The translations under genes and the position numbers were made by a program. DNA of 64,000 nt from Polyangium fumosum (GTDB lineage: Bacteria; Myxococcota_A; Polyangia; Polyangiales; Polyangiaceae). Below, piece by piece: positions 44,449-52,567 of this stretch. The stretch covers positions 62,001-126,000 of the forward strand of contig NZ_SSMQ01000005.1 in the NCBI RefSeq assembly GCF_005144585.1, written 5' to 3'. Each line of letters opens with the position of its first letter. Within the stretch, counting starts at the first letter, position 1. The notes under the pieces were generated by a model. That model had not been told where the DNA came from and made no database searches. It saw only the letters and a list, made by a program, of their open reading frames with translations.

Positions 44449-45474
44449 TTATGGTCGAAACGCTGGATCGCGCAAAGAGGCCTTCGATGGGCGTACCGGC
44501 GCGAGGCGCGTAAAGGCATCACATACGGCGCGGATGATGGCGTTGCGCTGGGTGAGCGCGACGCTCACATGGCCCCCGGGCAGGTGCCGCACCTCGGCGC
44601 CTTGCCAATGCTCCGCGAGGCGCTGGGTGGAGCTCGGAGGGACGAAGCCGTCTTCCTGAGCGGCAAGGAGAATGGCGCCGTGGAGGGCGGGGGGCGGAGG
44701 AAGGGCCGTGATGGATGCCGGCGCGAGGACGTCACAAAGCTGCCTGCGAATGGCAGGAGACGCACCGCCTTCCGAGCCCAGAGCTCTCCAGTCGGCCATA
44801 TCGGAGAGCACTCCCTCCTCGAAAATGGGAGCGATGGCGTGCGCGGCGGCGACGGGAATCACGGCGAGGGGTTCCGGATGCAGCGCGGCCGTGTAGGCGG
44901 CAAGGCTGCCCCCCATGCTGAAGCCCGAAATCCCGAGGTAGTCGTGGCCGCGCGCGCGCAGCCATTGCAGGAGGGCGAGGGACTCGACGGCGGCCGCACG
45001 AAACATGAGCAACAGGTCGATGACCGTACGAACCGCCACGCTCCGTTGCCCGGGAGGACGACGCGCACCATAATAAGGGTTTTCGAGGAGCAACGCGCCG
45101 ATCCCGTGCAGCGCGAGGCCGTCGGCCAGCGAGCGGCGCCGACCAAACCCTTCGTCTCCCGAGGCGGCGAGGAGCAGGCACACAGGCGGACGCGCGCCGG
45201 CTCCAGCAGGCAACACGAGCTGAAATCGTGCGGCATGACAAACAGAAGGCATGAGCTCGCTCGCAGCGGGGCTCTTGAAGCGCCCCTCCTGCACGAGGGT
45301 TTGTCCCTCGCGCACGGCCCGCCCGATCACCAGGTCGTGGAGTACGGCAGGTGTCCGCTGTGGCTCGAGCAGCGCGTCGCGCTCGGAAAGCGGCCCCCAC
45401 CCATCGGAAAAATATCGCGGGGATCGCGACAAGACGATCTGACCAAAAAGAGCATCGAGCCAATGAATTTGCAT
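44449..45474 (-). CDS. ABHD18-like alpha/beta hydrolase
   Basis: This 341-residue soluble hydrolase resembles the ABHD18/DUF2048 family. Signature parts are LLLAASGDEGFGRR (oxyanion region), ALLLENPYYGARRPPGQ (diagnostic for ABHD18), the nucleophile elbow GFSMGGSLA, and a C-terminal GGHVSVALTQ with the catalytic His. Eukaryotic ABHD18 acts on mitochondrial phospholipids; bacterial relatives are uncharacterised. It starts four bases after the UbiA gene stop and is clearly cotranscribed with it. A decayed glycosyltransferase follows. That neighbourhood suggests processing of an isoprenoid or glycolipid. Confidence 0.75.
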   Translation of the reverse strand: MQIHWLDALFGQIVLSRSPRYFSDGWGPLSERDALLEPQRTPAVLHDLVIGRAVREGQTLVQEGRFKSPAASELMPSVCHAARFQLVLPAGAGARPPVCLLLAASGDEGFGRRRSLADGLALHGIGALLLENPYYGARRPPGQRSVAVRTVIDLLLMFRAAAVESLALLQWLRARGHDYLGISGFSMGGSLAAYTAALHPEPLAVIPVAAAHAIAPIFEEGVLSDMADWRALGSEGGASPAIRRQLCDVLAPASITALPPPPALHGAILLAAQEDGFVPPSSTQRLAEHWQGAEVRHLPGGHVSVALTQRNAIIRAVCDAFTRLAPVRPSKASLRDPAFRP

Positions 45475-45478
45475 GGCT

Positions 45479-46366
45479 TCAGGGCACCGTGGAGGTGACG
45501 CGGCATATCACGAGGAGCATGAGGCCCGCGAGCGCCGCGAGCCATTGTGCCTGGTCGGTCACCATTCGTTTCTTGCGGCCCGACGGCAGCAGCACGAAGA
45601 CCAGACTGAGCACAGCCACGGCGAGCCCGACGACCAGCCTTTGCGTGCCCGAGAGGTTCAGGAGGACGAGCGACGCCACGCCCACCGAGGGCCAGACGAA
45701 GAGGTGCGGCAGCATGGGCTCGATACGCCGGACATCGAGCACCGAGGCGGTATTTCGGATGCCCGTCTTTCGGTCGACCTCGAAATCGCGGATCTCGTTC
45801 CACAGGTCGCCCGCCATGGAGATGGTGCAGATGAAGACGGCGCCCAGAGCGGCGGAACGAGGGAGCTCGGGGGCGCGGGCGTACGCGACGGTGAGAAACT
45901 GGAGCGTGCCCAGGAAGAGGCCATGGGAAACGAGATCGATGAAAGGCATGGCCTTGAGCCGGACTCGCTTGTACGAATACAAGAACCCGAGGGCGACGTT
46001 CACGGTTCCAAGGAGGAGCACGCGCCCCCCGAAAGGCCAGAGGAGCGCGAGGCCCACGAGCACGGAGAGCCAGCTCAGCACGAGCGCCTGGCCCTGCGTG
46101 AGCAAACGAGCGCAGATGGGGTTGCGAACGACCTTTTGCGCATCCTTGCTATCGTCTTCGGCGTCCTCGACGTCGTTGATGGCAAAGGCGAAGATCGTCA
46201 GCAAGAGATTGCCCATGAAGAGCAGGGCGATGTCCGCTGCCGAAAGCCGCGGATTGAAGAGCGTCCCGAGCGCGACGAGGGCAATGGTGTTGCCGTAAAA
46301 TTCCTCGACGCGGCTCAAGCGAAGGGTGCCCAGGAAAGGCCTGGTGCGTGTTGCGAGCTGGTTCAT
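45479..46366 (-). CDS. UbiA-superfamily prenyltransferase
   Basis: This 295-residue protein has about eight to nine TM helices. Both Asp-rich motifs of UbiA enzymes are present: NDVEDAEDD (N-D-x-x-D-x-x-x-D) with the following RNPICARLLT, and EIRDFEVDRKTGIRNT. It should transfer a polyprenyl group to an aromatic or other acceptor, with Mg and a prenyl diphosphate, in the inner membrane. The subfamily resembles lycopene-elongase/digeranylgeranylglyceryl-type enzymes more than UbiA or MenA, by eye. The ATG at 46366 (MNQLATRTRP) gives the usual length; an upstream ATG is less likely. It leads an operon with the ABHD18-like gene. Confidence 0.82.
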   Translation of the reverse strand: MNQLATRTRPFLGTLRLSRVEEFYGNTIALVALGTLFNPRLSAADIALLFMGNLLLTIFAFAINDVEDAEDDSKDAQKVVRNPICARLLTQGQALVLSWLSVLVGLALLWPFGGRVLLLGTVNVALGFLYSYKRVRLKAMPFIDLVSHGLFLGTLQFLTVAYARAPELPRSAALGAVFICTISMAGDLWNEIRDFEVDRKTGIRNTASVLDVRRIEPMLPHLFVWPSVGVASLVLLNLSGTQRLVVGLAVAVLSLVFVLLPSGRKKRMVTDQAQWLAALAGLMLLVICRVTSTVP

Positions 46367-46606
46367 ATAAGAACGGCTCCTGGAGCCCAGGCGAGGAGTA
46401 AGCGTTTGAGAACGTGGTTCTGTCAAGTCCCTTCGTAGCGGACCATGCAAACCAACCTCCGGGCACGCGTGACCTTCACGCTTCCTTCGAGAAGCTGGAC
46501 GTCGATCTCACGCAGGCGCTCGACCTTTGCGCGAATCGTCACGGGGCGCGCTTGGATCATGCCGTCGGCCCCATCCACCTGTGGAAGGAGCGGTCTACGC
46601 GGCTCT

Positions 46607-47122
46607 TCAGAGCGGCGACGGAACCCATTCGTAGAGGATGGTGTTCGGATCGTCCGCCTCCATCGCGGAGCGAGTGAATCCGAACTTTTTCAAGAGGCCG
46701 ATCGAGGCGGCGTTCGCAGGCGAGACAAGCGCAATCACTTTGCGGAGCGCGAACACTTCGGCCGCGATCCGAAGCACCGCCGTTCCCGACTCGAAAGCGT
46801 ACCCGCCGCCGCGAAACTCCGGCAAAAAGGCGTAGCCGATATCGATGTCCGTGTATTGCTCGCGCTTCAGCAGCCCCGACATACCGATCAGCTCACCCGT
46901 CGTCTGGAGGGCGACGCCCCAGAGTCCGTGCCCGTTGTGTTCATAGCTGGCGAGCGGTCCGTTGCGAAGGTACGCCTCGGCGTCTTCGAGCGTCCGCACG
47001 CCGCGATCGCCAATGTACCGTAGGAAGTCGGGATCATTGACCAGGCGAAAAATGAACGGCGCGTCTGCCAGCGTCAGTTTACGTATCACGAGCCGTTCGG
47101 TCGTTGCGAGCGTGCCGTTCAT
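46607..47122 (-). CDS. GNAT acetyltransferase (RimJ/RimL-like)
   Basis: This 171-residue GNAT protein has TTERLVIRKLTLADAPFIFRLVNDPDFLRYIG at the N-terminus, LIGMSGLLKRE, the acetyl-CoA-binding IGYAFLPEFRGGGYAFE and the C-terminal SPANAASIGLLKKFGF. This is the acetyltransf_3 pattern of RimJ/RimL and many small-molecule or antibiotic acetylases. The substrate is unknown. The P-loop reads FRGGGYAFE rather than the usual R/Q-x-x-G-x-G/A, a mild deviation. AAGAGG lies about 8 bases before the ATG. Confidence 0.85.
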   Translation of the reverse strand: MNGTLATTERLVIRKLTLADAPFIFRLVNDPDFLRYIGDRGVRTLEDAEAYLRNGPLASYEHNGHGLWGVALQTTGELIGMSGLLKREQYTDIDIGYAFLPEFRGGGYAFESGTAVLRIAAEVFALRKVIALVSPANAASIGLLKKFGFTRSAMEADDPNTILYEWVPSPL

Positions 47123-47255
47123 GATGCCGCCTCTTATGGATGTATCGTGCCGTCAAAGCAAGCTCGTCGTAAAGTCCATTCGCCCACTCGAACTGGGACT
47201 GCTCGAACGTACCGTCGACAGAGCGGCGTGTTCGGAGGAAGTCATCGTCGTTCAT
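47079..47255 (-). CDS. possible small ORF upstream of the GNAT gene
   Basis: This 58-codon frame (MNDDDFLRTRRSVDGTFE... to ALTARYIHKRRHH) overlaps the GNAT start by 44 bases. The composition is less biased than that of neighbouring shadow frames, but no family is recognised and the ribosome binding site is poor. It may be a leader or a chance frame. Confidence 0.25.
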   Translation of the reverse strand: MNDDDFLRTRRSVDGTFEQSQFEWANGLYDELALTARYIHKRRHHERHARNDRTARDT

Positions 47256-47707
47256 GGGATCCCACGGATGTTCAACGCACCGACGGAAGAGAACCGGCAA
47301 GCTCCCTGGACCACGAGGTCGCAAAGGGCGGTATGATGGTCCCGTACTCCTGCCGACACGGAGCAAATTTTCGACGGTTGACGACTGACTTAGTTATGTC
47401 AGGACACACTCTGTACGTCTGTTGCATGTAGTGGTGCTCGCGTGAGTTGCTCACGCGGGTGTGCCGGAGGGGGCCCGGAACGAACCAAGCTCGTAGGGGG
47501 GGCTTGCGGGGTCGTCGGGTCCGTTGCCGAAGTCATGAGGTTTGTGTCGTCTGCGGATGTTTCGCGGACGAGTCGATAACATCCATCATCCGTGGGGGAG
47601 CATCGCGCGGCTCGGTGTCTCCGGCATGTGCCGGAGCGCCCGCGCGAGACCGTCGACGCGCGATCCGGCACGCGCGAACGGTATTGCTCTGCCCGCAGGA
47701 GGCCGCA
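47256..47707 (+). promoter_or_regulatory. intergenic region upstream of the GGPP synthase operon
   Basis: These 452 bases hold no recognisable gene. They include a less GC-rich section (47360-47430) suitable for a promoter and a perfect hairpin at 47439-47457, listed separately. AGGAGG at the end serves the GGPP synthase. Confidence 0.45.
47439..47457. promoter_or_regulatory. perfect 8-bp hairpin with TTG loop
   Basis: CGCGTGAG-TTG-CTCACGCG forms an 8-bp perfect stem with a three-base loop, extendable by a wobble pair, about 250 bases before the GGPP synthase ATG. It could be an operator dyad for a dimeric regulator or a leader structure. No T-tract follows. Confidence 0.4.
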
Positions 47708-48616
47708 ATGACAATGAATGTCGAACCCAACCGTTCGTTCGATCTGAGGGCTTACCTGAGCATCCGTCGAGCGAGGATCGATGCGACGCTGGAGAGCTAT
47801 CTGGCCCTCGAAGAACCTCGCGCCCTCTACGAGGCCATGCGCTATTCCCTGCTCGCCGGCGGAAAGCGGCTGCGCCCCATCCTGTGCCTCGCGGCCTGCG
47901 AGCTCGCGGGCGCTCGGGCCGAGATCGCCCTGCCCACCGCTTGCGCCATCGAGATGATCCACACGATGTCGCTGATCCACGACGATCTGCCGGCGATGGA
48001 CGACGGCGATTACAGGCGCGGCCGCCTCACGAACCACAAAATGCACGGAGAAGCGCTCGCCATCCTCGCCGGCGACAGCCTTCTCGCCCATTCGTTCGAG
48101 CTCATCGCCCGCCGCACCGTCGGCGTCCCGGCCCAACGGACGCTCGCGGTCATCGCCGAGCTCGGCCGCGCCGCAGGTCCGAGGGGGCTCGCCGGCGGCC
48201 AGGTGGAGGATCTCGCGCACGAAGGCAAATACGGCGTCGGCGTGGACGTGCTCGAGGACATTCATACCCGCAAGACGGGGGCGCTCCTCGAGGCGGCGGT
48301 GCTCTCCGGGGCGATCCTCGGCGGCGCAGATGCGCTCACCACGGCGCGTCTCCGCCGTTATGCGCAGAGGCTGGGGCTCGCCTTCCAGATCGTCGACGAT
48401 ATCCTCGACCTCACGTCCACGTGCGAGGCGGTCGGCAAGAACGTCGGGAAAGACGCATCCGCCCGCAAGGCGACGTATCCGAGCGTGCTGGGGCTCGCGG
48501 AATCCCGCCGCCACGTGGAGATGTTGATCGAGCACGCCATGAGCGACCTCGCCTGCTTCGGCGACCGCGCGACGCCGCTCGTGGCCCTGGCCGCGTCGCT
48601 CGCCCAAAGCCTTTGA
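47708..48616 (+). CDS. geranylgeranyl diphosphate synthase
   Basis: This 302-residue class I trans-prenyltransferase carries the first Asp-rich motif DDLPAMDD at 92-99 and the second DDILD at 230-234, with GGKRLRP and KTGALLEAAV between and around. The context EMIHTMSLIHDDLPAMDD...RRGRLTNHK is that of plant/cyanobacterial-type GGPP synthases, so GGPP (C20) is the likely product, although FPP cannot be excluded without the chain-length floor being modelled. AGGAGG is 5 bases before the ATG at 47708; the open frame upstream has no homology. The next two genes follow at 26 and 18 bases, forming a compact operon. Confidence 0.9.
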   Translation: MTMNVEPNRSFDLRAYLSIRRARIDATLESYLALEEPRALYEAMRYSLLAGGKRLRPILCLAACELAGARAEIALPTACAIEMIHTMSLIHDDLPAMDDGDYRRGRLTNHKMHGEALAILAGDSLLAHSFELIARRTVGVPAQRTLAVIAELGRAAGPRGLAGGQVEDLAHEGKYGVGVDVLEDIHTRKTGALLEAAVLSGAILGGADALTTARLRRYAQRLGLAFQIVDDILDLTSTCEAVGKNVGKDASARKATYPSVLGLAESRRHVEMLIEHAMSDLACFGDRATPLVALAASLAQSL

Positions 48617-48642
48617 TGAGGCCCGGCACATAGAGGTTCGAC

Positions 48643-49545
48643 ATGAACACCTTCCCTTCCGACGTGCGGGCCGCGCGCGCCACGAAAAACCCCATCGCGC
48701 GCGAGCTCTCGCTCTTCTGGTCGTTCGTCGCGGGCGACGTGTCTTCCGCGGTTGTCCCAGCGTTCCTGTTCACGCTGGCGGCATGGAAGACGACGGGCGC
48801 GGATCCGGCGCGGCTGCCGGGCGTGATCACGCGCAGCTTGCTTTACTTCTCCCTCTATCTTTATGCCTTTTGTCTCGCCAACCAGGCCACGGGGCTCGAA
48901 GAGGACCGGCGCAACAAGCCCCATCGGCCCCTGGTGAGGGGACTCGTGTCGGTGCGCGGCGCGTGGTTGCGCTGGGCCGTGGTGATGGCGCTGTTCACCC
49001 TGACGGGCGCGTGGCTCGGGGTCCTCGAGTATGCGATCGGCTGGCAGCTCATCATCCTCGTTCACAACGTCGTACTCGGCGCGCGCAACTGGGTCGTCAA
49101 GAACCTTTGCATGTCGCTCGGGATCCTCGTTCAGCTCGCCGCGGCGTGGCAAATGGTCACGCCCCTCTCGCCGCTCGCGTGGCGGTGGATCCTCTTGCCA
49201 GCGGCCGTGATTTTTCCCCTGGTCTCCGTGCAGGACCTGCGCGACATGAATGGGGATCGCGCGGCTGGTCGGCTAACGTTCCCGCTCGTCTTCGGCGAGC
49301 GCGCAACACGAATCCTGCTCGCCGTGTGTTTCGGGCTCCTGCCGATCACCGTTCACATCGCGCTCCTGGAGCCCGCGGGCGCGCGAGGACTCGTGTGGGC
49401 CGCAGACGCCGCCCTCAGCGCCGTCGCGCTCGCCATCGGCCTGCGCGTGGCTCTCTTCCGCACGCCGAGGGAGGATCACATCACCTATTTGCTCTTCACG
49501 GGCTGGTATTGCCTGCTCTTGACCACTGCCGTCGTCGTCCTCTGA
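48643..49545 (+). CDS. UbiA-superfamily protein with degenerate first Asp motif, candidate diterpene cyclase
   Basis: This 300-residue integral membrane protein has about eight TM helices. The second UbiA motif is intact (D198-L-R-D201-M-N-G-D205, then RAAGRLTFPLVFG). The first reads N80-Q-A-T-G84-L-E-E87-D88 followed by NKPHRPLV, so two Asp residues of the prenyltransferase N-D-x-x-D-x-x-x-D are replaced (Gln81, Gly84). UbiA-type diterpene cyclases such as EriG are known relatives that cyclise GGPP instead of transferring it. The gene is sandwiched between a GGPP synthase and a P450 with no aromatic-acceptor genes nearby, which favours a cyclase. Ordinary prenyl transfer remains possible. 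Confidence 0.75.
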   Translation: MNTFPSDVRAARATKNPIARELSLFWSFVAGDVSSAVVPAFLFTLAAWKTTGADPARLPGVITRSLLYFSLYLYAFCLANQATGLEEDRRNKPHRPLVRGLVSVRGAWLRWAVVMALFTLTGAWLGVLEYAIGWQLIILVHNVVLGARNWVVKNLCMSLGILVQLAAAWQMVTPLSPLAWRWILLPAAVIFPLVSVQDLRDMNGDRAAGRLTFPLVFGERATRILLAVCFGLLPITVHIALLEPAGARGLVWAADAALSAVALAIGLRVALFRTPREDHITYLLFTGWYCLLLTTAVVVL

Positions 49546-49563
49546 AGGAATCGAGGTACACCC

Positions 49564-50922
49564 ATGAAAACTGCATCTCCGCCTGGACCCAAAGGGCTGC
49601 CACTCCTGGGCAGCCTGCTCGACCTGCGAAAAGACAAGCTCGGCTTCCTGACGAGCCTTGCCAAAACGTACGGCGACTTCGTCCATTTTCGCGTCGGGCC
49701 TCGCAACGCATATCTCGTGAGCCGCCCCGATTGTGTCCACGAGGTCCTCGTCGAGCAGCCGAAGCGGACGCCGAAGGAATGGATTCACCAGCGGATCGTG
49801 GCGCCGTTCTTCGGCAACGGCGTCGTGACCTCGAACGGCGCGGTCCATGACCGGCAGCGGCGGCTGGCGCAGCCTGCCTTCCAGCCGCGGCGCCTCGACA
49901 ATTATTGTCGGATCTTCGTGGAACAGGCGCTCGAGGGGATCCGTGAGTGGCGCTCGGGCGGCGAATACGAGATCGACACCGAAATGCTACGGATCACGAT
50001 CCAGAATGTCTCCTTGACCCTCTTCAGCGCGGACGCGACCGACATCGTCCCTCGCGCCGCGTCGGCGATGACCGACATCCTCGGGCTCCTCGGCAGGGAG
50101 TACGACATCGCGTTCCCGATCCCCATGTGGGTGCCGAGCGAGTACAACCGCCGCAAGCAAGCGGCCATCCGTGAGATCAACGAGATCGTGATGAAATTCG
50201 TGGAGGACTGGCGGAGGACCGGGCAAGACAAGGGCGACCTCCTGTCGATGTTGATGCTCGCCCACGGCGAACGCGGCGACGTGACGCACGACGACCTGCG
50301 CGACAACATGATCGCGATGTTCTCCGCGGGTCATGAGACGACCGCCTTCACGCTGGTATGGGCGTGGATTCTGCTTGCGCGACATCCCGAGGTGGAAGCC
50401 GCGCTATGGGAGGAGCTCGACCGCGTGCTCGGCGGGCGCCCCCCGACGGCCGACGATTACCCACGTCTCGCCTACACGACGATGATCATCAAAGAGACGT
50501 TGCGCATCTACCCGACGGGCTGGCTCTTGTTCCCGCGCGAGACGACCGAGGACCTCGTCCTCGGGGGGTATCCGATCCCGAAGGGGAGCATGCTCTACGT
50601 ATCGCCCTACGTGATCCATCGGGACCCGACGTATTTCCCCGATCCCGAACGCTTCGATCCCGAGCGCTTCCGGTCGGGGGCCGAGAAGCAGCTCCCCCGG
50701 GGGGCCTACATTCCTTTCGGCCTTGGGCCGCGGGTATGCATGGGTCAGCACTTCGCCTTGATGGAAGCCGTGCTCACCCTGGCGACCGTGGCGCAGCGTT
50801 ATCGGGTGTCGATCCTCGCCAAACAACCGCTCGTGCCCAGCGGAAGCCTCGCGCTGCGGCCGCCTCGAGGTGTGCACGTGCGGGTCGACGCACGGTACCC
50901 CACGGCTGCGGCGGCGGCATAA
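49564..50922 (+). CDS. cytochrome P450
   Basis: This 452-residue P450 has the Pro-rich start PPGPKGLPLLGSL, the I-helix oxygen-binding AGHETTA near 255, ExxR in KETLRIYP, the PERF motif (FDPERF) and the haem loop FGLGPRVCMG with Cys392. The pattern resembles CYP102/CYP110-like bacterial P450s that hydroxylate fatty or terpenoid chains. No transmembrane anchor is seen. As the third gene of the GGPP synthase/UbiA operon it probably oxidises the isoprenoid product; redox partners are not encoded here. Confidence 0.92.
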   Translation: MKTASPPGPKGLPLLGSLLDLRKDKLGFLTSLAKTYGDFVHFRVGPRNAYLVSRPDCVHEVLVEQPKRTPKEWIHQRIVAPFFGNGVVTSNGAVHDRQRRLAQPAFQPRRLDNYCRIFVEQALEGIREWRSGGEYEIDTEMLRITIQNVSLTLFSADATDIVPRAASAMTDILGLLGREYDIAFPIPMWVPSEYNRRKQAAIREINEIVMKFVEDWRRTGQDKGDLLSMLMLAHGERGDVTHDDLRDNMIAMFSAGHETTAFTLVWAWILLARHPEVEAALWEELDRVLGGRPPTADDYPRLAYTTMIIKETLRIYPTGWLLFPRETTEDLVLGGYPIPKGSMLYVSPYVIHRDPTYFPDPERFDPERFRSGAEKQLPRGAYIPFGLGPRVCMGQHFALMEAVLTLATVAQRYRVSILAKQPLVPSGSLALRPPRGVHVRVDARYPTAAAAA

Positions 50923-50944
50923 TCGCGGAGCGGGCGGAGTTCTG

Positions 50945-52084
50945 CTACCTCCGCCCCTCCTCTCGCATGCGGCGCATGCAAAGCGCGAGCGCGTCGCGCA
51001 GGCTCGATAGCGTGATGACGCTGGACATGTCGATGCCCATGCTGACCATGGTCTGCGCGACGTTCGGCCGGATGCCGGAGATGATCCCCTCGGCGCCGAG
51101 AAGGCGGACAGCCCCGATGATCGAGAACAGATGGCCGGCCGTGGCCGTATCGATGACGTCCACGCCTGTCAGATCGAGAATGGCGAACCGCGCGGACAAG
51201 CGGCTGACGGCGCCGAGCACGTCATCCATGACCCGCGCGGCGCGCCGGCTGTCGACGACGCCCACCATGGGCAGCGTGAGCACGTGGTCCCATACCTGGA
51301 TGATGGGGGTCTCCAGGTTTCGGATCACCTCTTGCTGACGCTCGATGAGCGCGAGCTTCGTTTCGAGCTCGGCCTTGGCTTGCTGCAGCTCGGTGATGTT
51401 GAGCGACATGCCCACGGTCCCGATCACGTTCCCGTCCGCGTCCTGCACGGGGATGTCGCGGTTGTCCCAGTACTGGCCGTTGTCGCTGCTGACGTGCCGG
51501 GTCATCGTGCCTTCGAGGGCCTTCTTCAATCCCGTGGTGTTGTCCGGCGGGTAAAGCGCGAGGGCGTTCTTTCCGATGAGGTACTCGGGCTTGATGCTGG
51601 AGAGCTCCAGGCCTTTGCCGTCGGCATAGGTGCACACGCCTTCCTTATCGGTGGCCCATACCAGGATGGGGAGATTGTCGAGAACGACGCGCAGCACCTG
51701 CTCGCGGCGGCGCACGGACGACTGCTCCACGTCGACCTCCCCCTCCTTGGGCCGCAGCGACACGTGGACGCGGTCGCCGGAGGACGCGCGGCGCGCGTGG
51801 AGGACGAAGGCCCGGGCCTTCGCGCCCTTGCCGCCGAGGAGCACGGTGAACACGGACGGCTCGCTGCTCGCGACGATCGCTGCCCACTCCGAGAGGAAGT
51901 GACCGAAATCCCCTGGATGTACCCGCTCGTAGAGCAAAGTCTCCGGCCTGACGTCGCCTCCGAGCGCGTTTGCGGCCGCCTCGTTGACGTGAAGACAATG
52001 CCCTTCGCGGCTGGCGACGATCAGCGCGTCGGGATGCTCACGGAAGAACTCTTGCAATCGTTCCGCGTCGTCGATGGTCTGCAT
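50945..52084 (-). CDS. PAS-PAS-STAS regulator (RsbR-like)
   Basis: This 379-residue protein has an N-terminal PAS-like domain (about 8-110), a second PAS (about 130-255, VLDNLPILVWATDKEGVCTYADG...GTVGMSLNITELQQ), a short coil and a C-terminal STAS domain (about 268-370). The STAS has ILDLTGVDVIDTATAGHL and SGIRPNVAQTMVSMGID; the two Thr correspond to the phosphorylatable sites of RsbR stressosome proteins. It should sense a ligand or redox signal and act through protein partners. No RsbS/RsbT-like genes are adjacent. It converges on the P450 gene, 22 bases away. A second protein of the same layout is at 55131-56393. Confidence 0.85.
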   Translation of the reverse strand: MQTIDDAERLQEFFREHPDALIVASREGHCLHVNEAAANALGGDVRPETLLYERVHPGDFGHFLSEWAAIVASSEPSVFTVLLGGKGAKARAFVLHARRASSGDRVHVSLRPKEGEVDVEQSSVRRREQVLRVVLDNLPILVWATDKEGVCTYADGKGLELSSIKPEYLIGKNALALYPPDNTTGLKKALEGTMTRHVSSDNGQYWDNRDIPVQDADGNVIGTVGMSLNITELQQAKAELETKLALIERQQEVIRNLETPIIQVWDHVLTLPMVGVVDSRRAARVMDDVLGAVSRLSARFAILDLTGVDVIDTATAGHLFSIIGAVRLLGAEGIISGIRPNVAQTMVSMGIDMSSVITLSSLRDALALCMRRMREEGRR

Positions 52085-52360
52085 GCTTCACCGAGAAAGC
52101 CTGACGACCACATCCCACCACACTTCATGATCTGCTGCTAGAACGAAAGCTCACCCGCCCGCGGTCGCGCAGGAGGCGCGGGGGAAAGAGCGAAGCATCT
52201 CACCGCCCTGACAGTTTCACGAATCGGGGGAGTGCGTTCGGAGTGTCTCTTTACGTGACCTCACGATATTGGGTCGGACAGGTTCACGGTCCCATGTGGG
52301 CATCCATGGGACCAAGCGTCTCGTTTCCACCGATCCTGGGATTGTCGAAATCTCTTGCAC

Positions 52361-52388
52361 CGCGGGCCTATATGTGCATAGGCCCGCG
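52361..52388. repeat. perfect inverted repeat, 11-bp stem
   Basis: CGCGGGCCTAT faces ATAGGCCCGCG around a six-base loop (ATGTGC). It overlaps the stop region of the truncated hydrolase fragment and could terminate the MerR transcript or mark a deletion/insertion end. No T-tract follows on either strand. Upstream, 52085-52360 holds no recognised gene. Confidence 0.55.
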
Positions 52389-52553
52389 CCGATCCGCCGC
52401 ACCCGATCGAATCCAGCCGCACCCGCGACCGCGAGCGAGTCGGAGCAGACTCGCTTCCTCTTGCCAGGCGGACGTGATGATCGGAAAGCCCAGGAGTAGC
52501 GTGATTCCCTGGCCGTGAACCTCGTAATGGATGGCGGGCAGACGACGTGGCAT
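52368..52553 (-). pseudogene. truncated alpha/beta hydrolase N-terminus
   Basis: A 61-codon frame starting with ATG at 52553 reads MPRRLPAIHYEVHGQG, then ITLLLGFPIITSAW, the start of an alpha/beta hydrolase up to the oxyanion strand. It then degenerates into Arg/Gly-rich sequence and stops within the inverted repeat at 52361-52388. No nucleophile region follows in any frame. It lies 14 bases behind the MerR gene, so a complete hydrolase was probably once its operon partner. Confidence 0.55.
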
Positions 52554-52567
52554 GCCCGCTCCTACCT

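Noticed and set aside
45479..49545. One single terpenoid cluster joining both UbiA genes
   Set aside because: The two UbiA genes are on opposite strands, separated by a GNAT gene and more than 1 kb, and differ in motif 1. Linkage is possible but not supported, so they are described separately.
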